A stretch of DNA of 64,000 nucleotides from an uncultured Fibrobacter sp. GTDB lineage: Bacteria > Fibrobacterota > Fibrobacteria > Fibrobacterales > Fibrobacteraceae. The position numbers and the translations under genes are program-made. Shown piece after piece: positions 33,260 to 40,600 of the stretch (position 1 is its first letter; the number at the start of each line of letters is the position of its first letter). The notes under the pieces are model-generated. The model made no database searches. It had not been told where the DNA came from and worked only from the letters and a program-made list of their open reading frames with translations. The stretch covers positions 62,001 to 126,000 of the forward strand of contig NZ_CAMZCS010000001.1 of NCBI RefSeq assembly GCF_947305105.1, in the 5' to 3' direction.

Positions 33260-34588
33260 ATGAACATTACCGAAGCCGTTTCTTGTATGTGTGACCTCGC
33301 GAAGGGCGAGGCTGAACAGTTTGACATTATTGCCTCTACCGACCACACCGAAGGCCTCTCCGTTTTCCAGGGGCAGGTGCAGAATACAGAAATTTCTGAT
33401 TCCGTGGGGCTCGGCATCCGTGTCATCAAGGACGGTCACCCAGGTTATGCGCATACGGAACGGCTTACGAAGGACGCTCTCGGGCAGACGCTGAAGGATG
33501 CGCTTTGCCATACGCAGTGGACCGAGAAAATAGACATTGAACTGCCTAGCGCTGCGCAGATTCCTACGGACGAACCGAATTACGACCCTTCCCTGGAATC
33601 GCTGGACTTGGCCCAGATGAGGGATTTCTGCATCCAGTTGGAAAAGGAAACGTTCGCGAAGTGCAACGAAATCGTGAATATTCCCTATCTCGGGGGCGAT
33701 ATCGAATCGAGCCTTTCCATCGTGGCGAACCATACGGGGCTGATGTATTCCGCGAAGTCGAATTCTGTGTCGGCGGGCGTGGGTGCCGTAGCCGCTCGTG
33801 GCGAGACCAAGAAACTCGGACACTTTGTCAAGAACGGCCGCCGTTGGGATGAATTCGATGTCAACGAAATTGCGACGAAGGCTGCTGGCTATGCGGTGGA
33901 GCTTTTCGGCGCCAAGAAAATTGATGGTGGTGTCGTTCCGGTGGTGTTCTCGGAGCGCATTTCTTCGCGCCTTGTCGGAATGTACACCCAGCCGTTCATT
34001 GCCGAGGCCATGCAGAAGGGAATGTCCCGCCTGGCCGGCAAAGAAGGGGAGACCATCGCATCCAAGGAATTTTCGCTGTGGAACGACCCGACGGGTGATT
34101 TGTTCCAGCATCGCTTTTACTTTGATTCCGAAGGCTGCCTGACCCGCCGCGTGAAAGTGGTGGACGGGGGCGTGTTCAACGAGGCCCTGTACAATCTGGA
34201 AAGTGCTTCGAAGGCGGGTCGCAAGACAACTGGCAACGGGGCCCGCGATTTCGGCGGCAAGATGGGAACCTCGTTCTACAATCTTTGCGTACCTCCCGGA
34301 ACGATGTCGACCTCGGAACTCCTGAAGCTTTTCCCCAAGTGCTTGCTGGTTGTCCGGCTGGAGGGCAACTCCGGCTGCAATGCCGTCTCGGGTGAACTCA
34401 GCATTGGCGCTCACGGGTTCTGGTGCGAAAACGGCGTGATTCAACACCCCGTCGATGGTGTTACCTTGTCTGGAAACTTCTTCGATATCATCAAGAATGT
34501 CGTCGGAGTCGGCAACGAATACTACAATCCGTTCGCAAGCTACAAAGTCCCTGCCCTCGCCATAAGCGAACTCGCGGTGAGTTGCTAA
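33260..34588 (+). CDS. pmbA: TldE/PmbA-family metalloprotease
   Basis: A 442-residue cytoplasmic protein of the TldD/PmbA family. Together TldD and TldE trim peptides, including the leaders of modified peptides. The family pattern is visible: the N-terminal AEQFDIIASTDHTEGLSVFQGQVQNTEIS, the central FSLWNDPTGDLFQHRFYFDSEG, and a C-terminal SGELSIGAHGFWCENG. TldE lacks the zinc site of TldD, and none is seen here. TldD is not in the window. It starts 3 bases after the HTH gene. Confidence 0.9.
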   Translation: MNITEAVSCMCDLAKGEAEQFDIIASTDHTEGLSVFQGQVQNTEISDSVGLGIRVIKDGHPGYAHTERLTKDALGQTLKDALCHTQWTEKIDIELPSAAQIPTDEPNYDPSLESLDLAQMRDFCIQLEKETFAKCNEIVNIPYLGGDIESSLSIVANHTGLMYSAKSNSVSAGVGAVAARGETKKLGHFVKNGRRWDEFDVNEIATKAAGYAVELFGAKKIDGGVVPVVFSERISSRLVGMYTQPFIAEAMQKGMSRLAGKEGETIASKEFSLWNDPTGDLFQHRFYFDSEGCLTRRVKVVDGGVFNEALYNLESASKAGRKTTGNGARDFGGKMGTSFYNLCVPPGTMSTSELLKLFPKCLLVVRLEGNSGCNAVSGELSIGAHGFWCENGVIQHPVDGVTLSGNFFDIIKNVVGVGNEYYNPFASYKVPALAISELAVSC

Positions 34589-34674
34589 AGGTTTGAGCTA
34601 TGAGGCTCCAGGCCCGAGTTTGAATGAAACGTTCATAAATCTAACATAAAAGGGTGTAAACGTTTCTATAAGGC

Positions 34675-34699
34675 AAAAGCCCTGTCTTTGGGACAGGGC
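34675..34699 (-). terminator. Terminator of the Rpn-family gene
   Basis: GCCCTGTC (34679-34686) pairs with GACAGGGC (34692-34699). On the minus strand U-rich bases follow. The same hairpin, with a longer U-tract, ends the truncated copy at 40233-40258. Confidence 0.75.
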
Positions 34700-34713
34700 C
34701 GTGAACATACAAA

Positions 34714-34875
34714 TTACAGCTCGCGGATAGTCTTTTCCGAGAGACCTGTATAAGAGGCTATTTTCTGTATCGGTTCGTTTTGATCGCGCATTTTCTTCGC
34801 GATTTCTTCCGATTTTTTCATCGCTCCTACATACCTTGCCACAGCTTCGTCAAAGTCACTCATGTCTACTGTCAT
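34714..34875 (-). CDS. Internal 53-codon ORF at the 3' end of the Rpn gene
   Basis: In the same frame as the Rpn gene, ATG 34875 is preceded by GAGG (34882-34885) with a six-base spacer. Translation from it would give MTVDMSDFDEAVARYVG through to GLSEKTIREL. A TTGCAA-17-TAATTT pair (34915-34920 and 34892-34897) could be an internal promoter. The truncated copy at 40273 keeps this start region exactly. In E. coli, Rpn nucleases are described as being inhibited by a C-terminal product made inside the gene. A similar role here is inference. Confidence 0.35.
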   Translation of the reverse strand: MTVDMSDFDEAVARYVGAMKKSEEIAKKMRDQNEPIQKIASYTGLSEKTIREL

Positions 34876-35628
34876 AAGATACCTCGAACTGAAATTACAT
34901 AATTTCACCTCGTTTTGCAATAGCCTGAAGATGGGGTCGTTTGCAAATTCGCTGAAATCAGCATCGCGGTTCAAGGTGTCAATGGCACGGAGCCACTGGG
35001 CGAGGCGACTACTGTCCCCAACGAACCTTTGTGCTTTCTTGAAGAACTTTTCCACCTCAATCAGCGTGACTGTCTGCTTGTCAAAATACACCTGCTGTTC
35101 CTGGTTGCGTAGCTGCACCGTGTGGCGATAGTTCGCCGACTCAGGAAACGCGTCAAAGAACAGAAAGCTAATCACATTCAGGTTTTCAAGACGGGGCGTT
35201 TTCCCCTTCCTAGCCATGTTGCTTGTGAGGCGTGCCACGTAGAGGACCAGACGGTCTTTGAACAAGGATTTGTTATCCTCGTGCTGGACCTCGATGGAAA
35301 TGCGGTCCCGAGGCACATCGCCATCGCGGTCATTCGTCAAAAGGATGTCCGGTTCTACGTTGCGGTAGCCCAATTCCCCTGGGATGAACGGGTTGACAAG
35401 TTTTGGGTTCTCGATGCGTTCGGAGCCGATGAGGCCCAGGGCTGCGTTCACCAGGTCCGTCGTGAGCATGAGGTTCTTCTCGCTCGCGAGAATCTTCTTG
35501 ATGCAGCCGTCATTGTAGAAGTACACATTCCTATGCTCGTGTTTCTTGACGAATGTGTCTATATCTCCTCCGTTGTCGTTTATTTTCCTGAGTTCCTTGA
35601 GAAATTCGGCAAATTCTTCTCGAATCAT
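34714..35628 (-). CDS. Rpn/PD-(D/E)XK family nuclease
   Basis: A 304-residue protein of the Rpn (recombination-promoting nuclease)/PD-(D/E)XK transposase-like family. The N-terminal part has the nuclease layout: YNDGCIKKILASEKNLMLT, then EPDILLTNDRDGDV and ISIEVQHE, whose Asp and Glu-x-Gln fit the PD-(D/E)XK core. The C-terminal part is helical and ends in a GLSEKTIREL turn like a small HTH. ATG 35628 is the first good start. An earlier frame from 35673 reads through the inverted repeat. The last 53 codons form a separate internal ORF (34714-34875). Confidence 0.8.
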   Translation of the reverse strand: MIREEFAEFLKELRKINDNGGDIDTFVKKHEHRNVYFYNDGCIKKILASEKNLMLTTDLVNAALGLIGSERIENPKLVNPFIPGELGYRNVEPDILLTNDRDGDVPRDRISIEVQHEDNKSLFKDRLVLYVARLTSNMARKGKTPRLENLNVISFLFFDAFPESANYRHTVQLRNQEQQVYFDKQTVTLIEVEKFFKKAQRFVGDSSRLAQWLRAIDTLNRDADFSEFANDPIFRLLQNEVKLCNFSSRYLMTVDMSDFDEAVARYVGAMKKSEEIAKKMRDQNEPIQKIASYTGLSEKTIREL

Positions 35629-35660
35629 GTGTTTTTCCCTTGCCGGAACGCGCCGGTTCG

Positions 35661-35682
35661 CAGACGGGCTCATGCCCGTCTG
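35661..35682. repeat. Perfect 9-bp inverted repeat between rpn and lgt
   Basis: CAGACGGGC-TCAT-GCCCGTCTG. It lies between lgt (ending 35791) and the Rpn start, with no U-tract on either strand. The 35683-35790 remainder holds nothing recognisable. Confidence 0.6.
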
Positions 35683-35790
35683 TTCCTATAGACGTTTTTA
35701 CGGCGGTTTTTGTCCAGGGGAATGAAGAATTTTACTTGTCCGCGTTGCGGATGACGTCAATCATGTCCCTTACGGTGCGGCCCACGCCTC

Positions 35791-36672
35791 TTAACTTTCT
35801 TTCTTCTTCTTGTTCCTATAAACAATCACGAGCAGCCAAATCACTCCGGCCAGGATCATTAGGCTGCAGAGCGTTTGCCCGCGGCTCATGCCGAACAGGT
35901 CCACGCGTCCGAGGTGCGCATCGGGCCTGCGGAAGAATTCAATGAAGAAGCGGAACAATCCGTAGCCCATCAGGTACAGGCACGGCATCTTGTCGCGTAG
36001 GAGAGGTATCTTGCGGAGGTTCCACAGCAGTACGAACAAGATAATGCCTTCGAAGCACATTTCGTAGAGCTGGCTCGGGTGGTGCAGAATCGGATTCGTG
36101 ATGGGGCTGTCGTGGGCGAGCGGGAACCACATGCCGATGGGGCTCGTCGTCACTTCGCCAAAAAGTTCGCCGTTGATGAAGTTGCCGAAGCGTCCCCAAG
36201 TGTAGGCGAGCGGTGCCGCCAAGAAACTCAGGTTGAGCGTTTTCCACACATCCATCTTGTTGCGCTTCATCCCGATGACGGCAAAGATTGTGCCGAGAAT
36301 CATGCCTCCGTGGTAGCTCATGCCCGAAATGCCGGTGAAGTGGTAGCCGAGCGCGTCATGCGAGAGTGGCAGGATAATCTCGGTCGGGTTCGCGAAATAA
36401 TAGCCGGGCTTGTAGAAGAAAACGTAGCCGAGGCGCGCACCGATGAGGATGCCGGCGATGGCCCAGGTGAACAGGCTGTCGAACTGTTCCTTGGTATAAC
36501 CCAGGTTCTCTTTTTTGTTGATTTGCGTCATGACGAGGTAGGCCGTGACAAACGCGAAAATGTACATCACGCCGTACCAGTGGACGGGGAAGTTGCCGAT
36601 GGTGATGGCAATCCCGTCAAAGTAGCTCGGGATGAGGTTCCACCAGGAGGGGTTGGTTATGTTTTGAGTCAT
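35791..36672 (-). CDS. lgt: Prolipoprotein diacylglyceryl transferase
   Basis: A 293-residue inner-membrane enzyme that attaches diacylglycerol to the lipobox Cys, the first step of lipoprotein maturation. About seven transmembrane segments are present, along with the Lgt signature GRFGNFINGELFGE (Arg/Asn/Glu) and the nearby ISGMSYHGGMIL segment. It is relevant here because the window is rich in lipoprotein genes. GAGGA precedes ATG 36672. It is 7 bases after the PBP gene, so an operon is likely. Confidence 0.95.
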   Translation of the reverse strand: MTQNITNPSWWNLIPSYFDGIAITIGNFPVHWYGVMYIFAFVTAYLVMTQINKKENLGYTKEQFDSLFTWAIAGILIGARLGYVFFYKPGYYFANPTEIILPLSHDALGYHFTGISGMSYHGGMILGTIFAVIGMKRNKMDVWKTLNLSFLAAPLAYTWGRFGNFINGELFGEVTTSPIGMWFPLAHDSPITNPILHHPSQLYEMCFEGIILFVLLWNLRKIPLLRDKMPCLYLMGYGLFRFFIEFFRRPDAHLGRVDLFGMSRGQTLCSLMILAGVIWLLVIVYRNKKKKES

Positions 36673-36679
36673 GTTGTCC

Positions 36680-38005
36680 TCACTTCTCTAAATTCTGGTG
36701 TGCCCAGTGGTTGATGACGACGGCGGCCACTTGGGTTGCCGGCTGCGAACGGATTTCTTTGTGGACCTGCATCACGACGACCACGATAGCCTTGCTCGGG
36801 TCGTCCTTGGCTTGGGCGAATCCCATGAACCAGTCGTAGCGTCCGGCGGGGTCCTTTCCGTCGAGGGAGCCAGTCTTTCCGCCGAGATAGAGCGCTTCGA
36901 AATTCTTGCGGGCGATGTTCTTGCGCGACATGTGCTTGCGGGCAGTGCCTTTTTCGACGGCGCGGATCATGGCCTGGCGGAGCCCGTAGTAGGTGTTGTC
37001 ACTGAATTTGCCCACGTCGAGCGCAATGCGGTTTGTCGGGGCGTAGGGGGCGAGGTTGTCTGCCCAGGGAATTTCTAGGGGTTGCTTCATGAGAATGGCG
37101 CGGACCTGGGCTGCGGCGAGGAGCGGCGGGAGCGTGATGTCTTCGGTGAAGCCGCAACTTGTTTCGGCGAGCCCGTAGCCGGTGTCGGGCGGGTTGTAGG
37201 TGGCTCGCCCGGGGATGCCTCCCGGGAAGTTCATGTTGTAGCCCAGGTTTTTCGCGCTGCTGCGGAGCTTGTTTGCACCGACATTCATGCCGATGATGCC
37301 GAGCGGGGCGTTGCTCGACTTGGCGTAGGCGTCTTGCAGTTCGATGGTCGTGCCGGTGTAGTCTTCGGGCACGCGGAGCTGGCTCTTGTAGAGCGTGTGG
37401 CTTGCCCCGCGCATGGGGATGGGCGTGTCGAGCGAGTAGCGTCCGGATTCCATGGCTGCGGCGATGGTGACCGTCTTCGCGAGCGAAGCGGCGGGGAAGG
37501 AATTCTTGACGAAGTAATCCGGCTGGTTCTGCACCTTGTCGTCGCGGCGTTCGCCCCAGGCGATGATTTCGTTTGTCTTGGCGTTCACGACGAGGACCAC
37601 GCCGTAATCGGGCTTGTAGCGGCGCAGCATCTGGTCGATTTTTTCGGCGAGGAACACGTTCCTCTGCGATTTGATGTGTGCGCTGTCGACAATTTCGGGC
37701 TCGGGCGCGTTTTCGGGGACAATTTCGGCAACGAGCGTGGCCTGTGTGTTGCTCAGGTCTTCTTGGTGTTCCTGCTCCCTTTCGATAGAATCGGCTTTCT
37801 TGAGCTCGGCAATTTTCTGCTGGATTTCCTGCGATTCTTGTGTCGCCACTTCTTTTTTGGGGGTGTCCTGGGGTCTAGTATCTTCGTGGAGGATGGCGGC
37901 ACCGACTCCGAAGGCGATGAGGACAAGGAGGGCTATGGCTATAATGCGGTTGCGGAGCCTCTTACGATAGGGGAGGCGGTTTGTCGTGCTGTAATAATGT
38001 TTCAT
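36680..38005 (-). CDS. Penicillin-binding transpeptidase (class B-like)
   Basis: A 441-residue cell-wall transpeptidase with one N-terminal transmembrane helix (about 20-39), a Glu/Gln-rich coiled-coil-like region (about 55-90) and a C-terminal penicillin-binding domain. The active-site motifs are complete: SLAK (174-177), SSN (230-232) and KTGS (377-380). No glycosyltransferase or dimerisation domain is seen, so it is shorter than FtsI/PBP2 and closer to stand-alone MrdA-like transpeptidases. It starts 3 bases after orn ends. Confidence 0.88.
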   Translation of the reverse strand: MKHYYSTTNRLPYRKRLRNRIIAIALLVLIAFGVGAAILHEDTRPQDTPKKEVATQESQEIQQKIAELKKADSIEREQEHQEDLSNTQATLVAEIVPENAPEPEIVDSAHIKSQRNVFLAEKIDQMLRRYKPDYGVVLVVNAKTNEIIAWGERRDDKVQNQPDYFVKNSFPAASLAKTVTIAAAMESGRYSLDTPIPMRGASHTLYKSQLRVPEDYTGTTIELQDAYAKSSNAPLGIIGMNVGANKLRSSAKNLGYNMNFPGGIPGRATYNPPDTGYGLAETSCGFTEDITLPPLLAAAQVRAILMKQPLEIPWADNLAPYAPTNRIALDVGKFSDNTYYGLRQAMIRAVEKGTARKHMSRKNIARKNFEALYLGGKTGSLDGKDPAGRYDWFMGFAQAKDDPSKAIVVVVMQVHKEIRSQPATQVAAVVINHWAHQNLEK

Positions 38006-38008
38006 TGG

Positions 38009-38554
38009 CTACTTGAAAATGGTTTTACGGTAGTAGGCGAGCTCGGCGATGCTTTCGCGGATGTCGTTCAGGGCTTCGTGGCGTTTTTCCTTCTGGAATT
38101 CCTCCAGTTTCGGGTACCAGCGGTAGGTGAGCTCCTTGATTGAACTGACATCGATATTCCTGTAGCACAGCCACTCGGAAATTTCGGGCATGTATTTGTA
38201 GAGGAATCGCCTGTCCTGCGTGATGGAATTGCCGCAGAGCACGTTTTTCCCCTTTTCGGTGAACGGCTTGATGAACCGGAGCGTCTCCAGTTCGGCGTCG
38301 GCCAGGGAATATTGCGAATGTCGGCAGCGTTCCACGAGCCCGCTCTGGTTGTGGTGGCGGGTATTCCACTCGTCCATGCCCTCGAACACGTTTTCCGGCT
38401 GGTGTATCGCGATGACAGGGCCTTCGGCCAGGATTTCCAGTTCGGCGTTGGTGACGATGGTCGCAATTTCCAGGACAACGTCCTTTTCGGGTTCGAGGCC
38501 GGACATTTCCAGGTCCATCCAGACGAGATTGTGGGAACTTTTCTTTTTCGTCAT
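38009..38554 (-). CDS. orn: Oligoribonuclease
   Basis: A 181-residue DEDDh exonuclease that degrades 2-5-nucleotide RNAs and pGpG. The exonuclease motifs are present: WMDLEMSGLEPEKD (Asp/Glu), the central CGNSITQDRRFL (Asp) and YRWYPKLEEFQKEKRHEALNDIRES (His and Asp). Size matches the family. A TAAATT element (38565-38570) lies 10 bases before the ATG, so the leader is very short. Confidence 0.95.
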   Translation of the reverse strand: MTKKKSSHNLVWMDLEMSGLEPEKDVVLEIATIVTNAELEILAEGPVIAIHQPENVFEGMDEWNTRHHNQSGLVERCRHSQYSLADAELETLRFIKPFTEKGKNVLCGNSITQDRRFLYKYMPEISEWLCYRNIDVSSIKELTYRWYPKLEEFQKEKRHEALNDIRESIAELAYYRKTIFK

Positions 38555-38564
38555 GATAAGAGCA

Positions 38565-38570
38565 AATTTA
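38565..38570 (-). promoter_or_regulatory. -10-like TAAATTTG element of orn
   Basis: TAAATT followed by TG, 10 bases ahead of the orn start. Confidence 0.4.
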
Positions 38571-38830
38571 ATATTTTGCCGGTTGGAGATGGCCGTTTTG
38601 TGGGGCTCCGTCTGTAAAAAAATGGAGGGGGGACTTTTAGTACATGTAAGTATTTTGAAATTTTTTTTTATAATCGGTTCTTGTGGCGATGCAAGGTGGA
38701 ATTATGCCCGTACGGAGCCTGATTTTTGATTTTATTGTTATTTTTTTCCGTTTAATGGCAATTTTGGGCTGTTTTATCGCTTTTTTCTTTTTTAAGCCCT
38801 TTTTAGGACTTGGAAACTGTAATCTTTTTC

Positions 38831-38836
38831 TATATT
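38831..38836 (+). promoter_or_regulatory. -10-like TATATT of fabF
   Basis: TATATT, 31 bases ahead of ATG 38868, with TTGGAA at 38810-38815 as a possible -35 at a short spacing of 15. AAGGAC precedes the start codon. Confidence 0.4.
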
Positions 38837-38867
38837 GGCACCATTAATTTGTTAAAGAAGGACTAAT

Positions 38868-40100
38868 ATGGAAGAAGTAGTCATTACCGGTATGGGTTGC
38901 GTGTCGACCCTCGGCAACTCCCCTGATTTACTCTGGGACAACCTCCTGCAAGGAAAGTCGGGAATCGATATCATCGACAGGTTCGACGTATCCGCTTTCC
39001 CGATCAAGATTGCCGCTGCAGTCAAGGAATTTGATGCGTCGGAGTATTTCAGCAACCGCGACCAGTCCAGGTATTCCAAGTGCATCCAGTATGCGGTATT
39101 CTCTGCCTTCCAGGCTTTGAAAAATGCTGGAATCAATCCCGAGAACGAGGATCCTACCCGTTCCGGCGTGATTATCGGTGCCGGTATCGGCGGCATGAAC
39201 CCCTACATGGAAAACGCCGTCACGCTCGCCAACCGTGGCCCGAGCCGCGTATCCCCGTTCTTCATCCCGATGTCCATCACCAACATGCCGGCTGGCGAAG
39301 TTTCCAACCGCACCAAGTGGATGGGCCCCTGCTATGCGGTCGTTTCCGCATGTGCCACTTCTAACCATTCTATTGCCGCCGCCTACGACCAGATTCGTTT
39401 CGGTCGTGCCGACATCATGCTGGCTGGCGGTGCCGACGAGACGGTCAACCCGCTCGCCCTTGCAGGCTTTACCTCCATGCATGCCTTGAGCAAACGCAAC
39501 GACGATCCTGCCACTGCATCCCGTCCGTTCGACAAGGGCCGTGATGGTTTCGTCATCGGCGAAGGTTCCGGCATCCTCGTGCTCGAAAGCCGCACGCACG
39601 CCGAAAAGCGTGGTGCCAACATCCTCGCCCGCATTGCGGGTGTCGGTGTCAGTGCCGATGCTCACCACATGTCCGCTCCCCGCGAAGACGGTGAAGGCGT
39701 CCGCCTCGCTATTGAGATGGCCCTCCGCGAAGCCGGCATCTCCCCGAAGGACGTCGGATACGTCAATACGCACGGTACTTCCACTCCGCTGGGCGACGTC
39801 GCCGAATGCTCTGCCCTCGAGAAGGTCTTCGCCGGCTCTTTGGACAGCCTCAAGGTGAACTCCTCCAAGTGCATGATCGGCCACGCCCTCGGTGCTGCTG
39901 GTGCTCTTGAAGCCATCATCACCGTGAAGTCCCTCGTGAACCAGACCATCCATGCGACAAGGAACGTCTTCGAACAGGACGAACGCATCCACCTGGATGT
40001 CTGCGCGAACGGCAACGTGAACCATTCGTTCAAGTACGCTCTTTCCGACAGCTTCGGCTTCGGCGGACAGAACAGCGTGCTCCTGCTTGCCCGCGACTAA
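38868..40100 (+). CDS. fabF: Beta-ketoacyl-ACP synthase II
   Basis: A 410-residue condensing enzyme of type II fatty-acid synthesis. It has the thiolase-fold active site: Cys in VVSACATSNHSIAAAYD, the first His in VNTHGTSTPLGD and the second in CMIGHALGAAGALE. Length matches FabF. There is no acyl-carrier gene beside it. A terminator follows at 40145-40178. Confidence 0.95.
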   Translation: MEEVVITGMGCVSTLGNSPDLLWDNLLQGKSGIDIIDRFDVSAFPIKIAAAVKEFDASEYFSNRDQSRYSKCIQYAVFSAFQALKNAGINPENEDPTRSGVIIGAGIGGMNPYMENAVTLANRGPSRVSPFFIPMSITNMPAGEVSNRTKWMGPCYAVVSACATSNHSIAAAYDQIRFGRADIMLAGGADETVNPLALAGFTSMHALSKRNDDPATASRPFDKGRDGFVIGEGSGILVLESRTHAEKRGANILARIAGVGVSADAHHMSAPREDGEGVRLAIEMALREAGISPKDVGYVNTHGTSTPLGDVAECSALEKVFAGSLDSLKVNSSKCMIGHALGAAGALEAIITVKSLVNQTIHATRNVFEQDERIHLDVCANGNVNHSFKYALSDSFGFGGQNSVLLLARD

Positions 40101-40110
40101 TCAGTAATGT

Positions 40111-40131
40111 GTCATCCCCGCGGGGATCTCC
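40111..40131. repeat. Dispersed palindromic repeat, 'gtcatccccgc' family
   Basis: GTCATCCCCGCGGGGATCTCC, the minimal form of the element at 24231-24257 without the central TAGG, just after the fabF stop. Confidence 0.7.
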
Positions 40132-40144
40132 ACTAAGAAACTCG

Positions 40145-40178
40145 CCTCGCCGGAAAATCCCGGCGAGGTTTCTTGTTT
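40145..40178 (+). terminator. Terminator of fabF
   Basis: CCTCGCCGG (40145-40153) pairs with CCGGCGAGG (40160-40168), followed by a T-rich tract. Confidence 0.85.
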
Positions 40179-40232
40179 ATAAAGTATGTGCAATCATCTT
40201 TGAAAGATTTTAGCATCCAAAGAACGAGCAGA

Positions 40233-40258
40233 AAAAAGCCCTGTCTTTGGGACAGGGC
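40233..40258 (-). terminator. Terminator of the truncated Rpn copy
   Basis: GCCCTGTC pairs with GACAGGGC, with six U after it on the minus strand. It is a duplicate of 34675-34699. Confidence 0.85.
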
Positions 40259-40272
40259 GGTGAATATACAAA

Positions 40273-40434
40273 TTAAAGTTCGCGAATTGTCTTTTCTGAA
40301 AGGCCCGTGAACTCGATGATTTCCTCAATCGGCTTGTTCGCATCGCGCATTTTCTTCGCGATTTCTTCCGATTTTTTCATCGCCCCTACATACCTTGCCA
40401 CCGCTTCGTCATAGTCGCTCATGTCTACTGTCAT
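40273..40434 (-). CDS. Stand-alone 53-residue Rpn C-terminal ORF
   Basis: ATG 40434, preceded by GAGG six bases upstream, reads MTVDMSDYDEAVARYVG to GLSEKTIREL and ends in its own terminator. It is the same reading frame and start as the internal ORF at 34714-34875. If Rpn C-terminal products act as inhibitors, this copy would be a free-standing one. It could equally be a dead fragment. Confidence 0.4.
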   Translation of the reverse strand: MTVDMSDYDEAVARYVGAMKKSEEIAKKMRDANKPIEEIIEFTGLSEKTIREL

Positions 40435-40496
40435 AAGATACCTCGAACTGAAATTACATAATTTCACCTCGTTTTGCAATAGCTTGAAGATGGGGA
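40273..40496 (-). pseudogene. 5'-truncated copy of the Rpn-family gene
   Basis: The last ~74 codons of an Rpn gene are closely related to 34714-34937. Identity is near complete from the AAGATGGGG break (40496) down to the shared ATG, then diverges through the last 25 codons (RDANKPIEEIIEFTGL versus RDQNEPIQKIASYTGL). The nuclease domain is absent. What remains is the whole internal 53-codon ORF with 62 bases of upstream sequence and the terminator, so it may still be expressed. Confidence 0.7.
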
Positions 40497-40600
40497 AAAA
40501 ACTGTTCCAGCTGGCTACGAAGGTTGCCCGCAAGGCGGAAAAATGCTACCATTTCGAGATAGGGGACTCCGATACGAACACAAAATCAGGGTAGATTGCG
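40497..40600 (+). other. Junction sequence with a 34-codon fragment
   Basis: Right after the truncated Rpn copy, a plus-strand frame from ATG 40490 reads MGKKLFQLATKVARKAEK and ends at a TAG near 40594. It has no Shine-Dalgarno sequence and starts in Rpn sequence, so it is probably the 3' remnant of another gene brought in by rearrangement. Confidence 0.3.

Noticed and set aside
35661-35682. Terminator of lgt
   Set aside because: The 9-bp palindrome has no U-tract on the minus strand and lies over 100 bases past lgt; recorded only as an inverted repeat.
38622-38729. 35-codon plus-strand frame between orn and fabF with a lipobox-like FIIGSCGD segment
   Set aside because: No Shine-Dalgarno sequence, a Gly/His-rich start instead of a basic signal, and T-tract-encoded Phe residues; probably chance.
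40490-40594. 34-codon frame MGKKLFQLATKVARK as a gene
   Set aside because: It begins in Rpn antisense sequence and has no start signals; more likely a 3' remnant.
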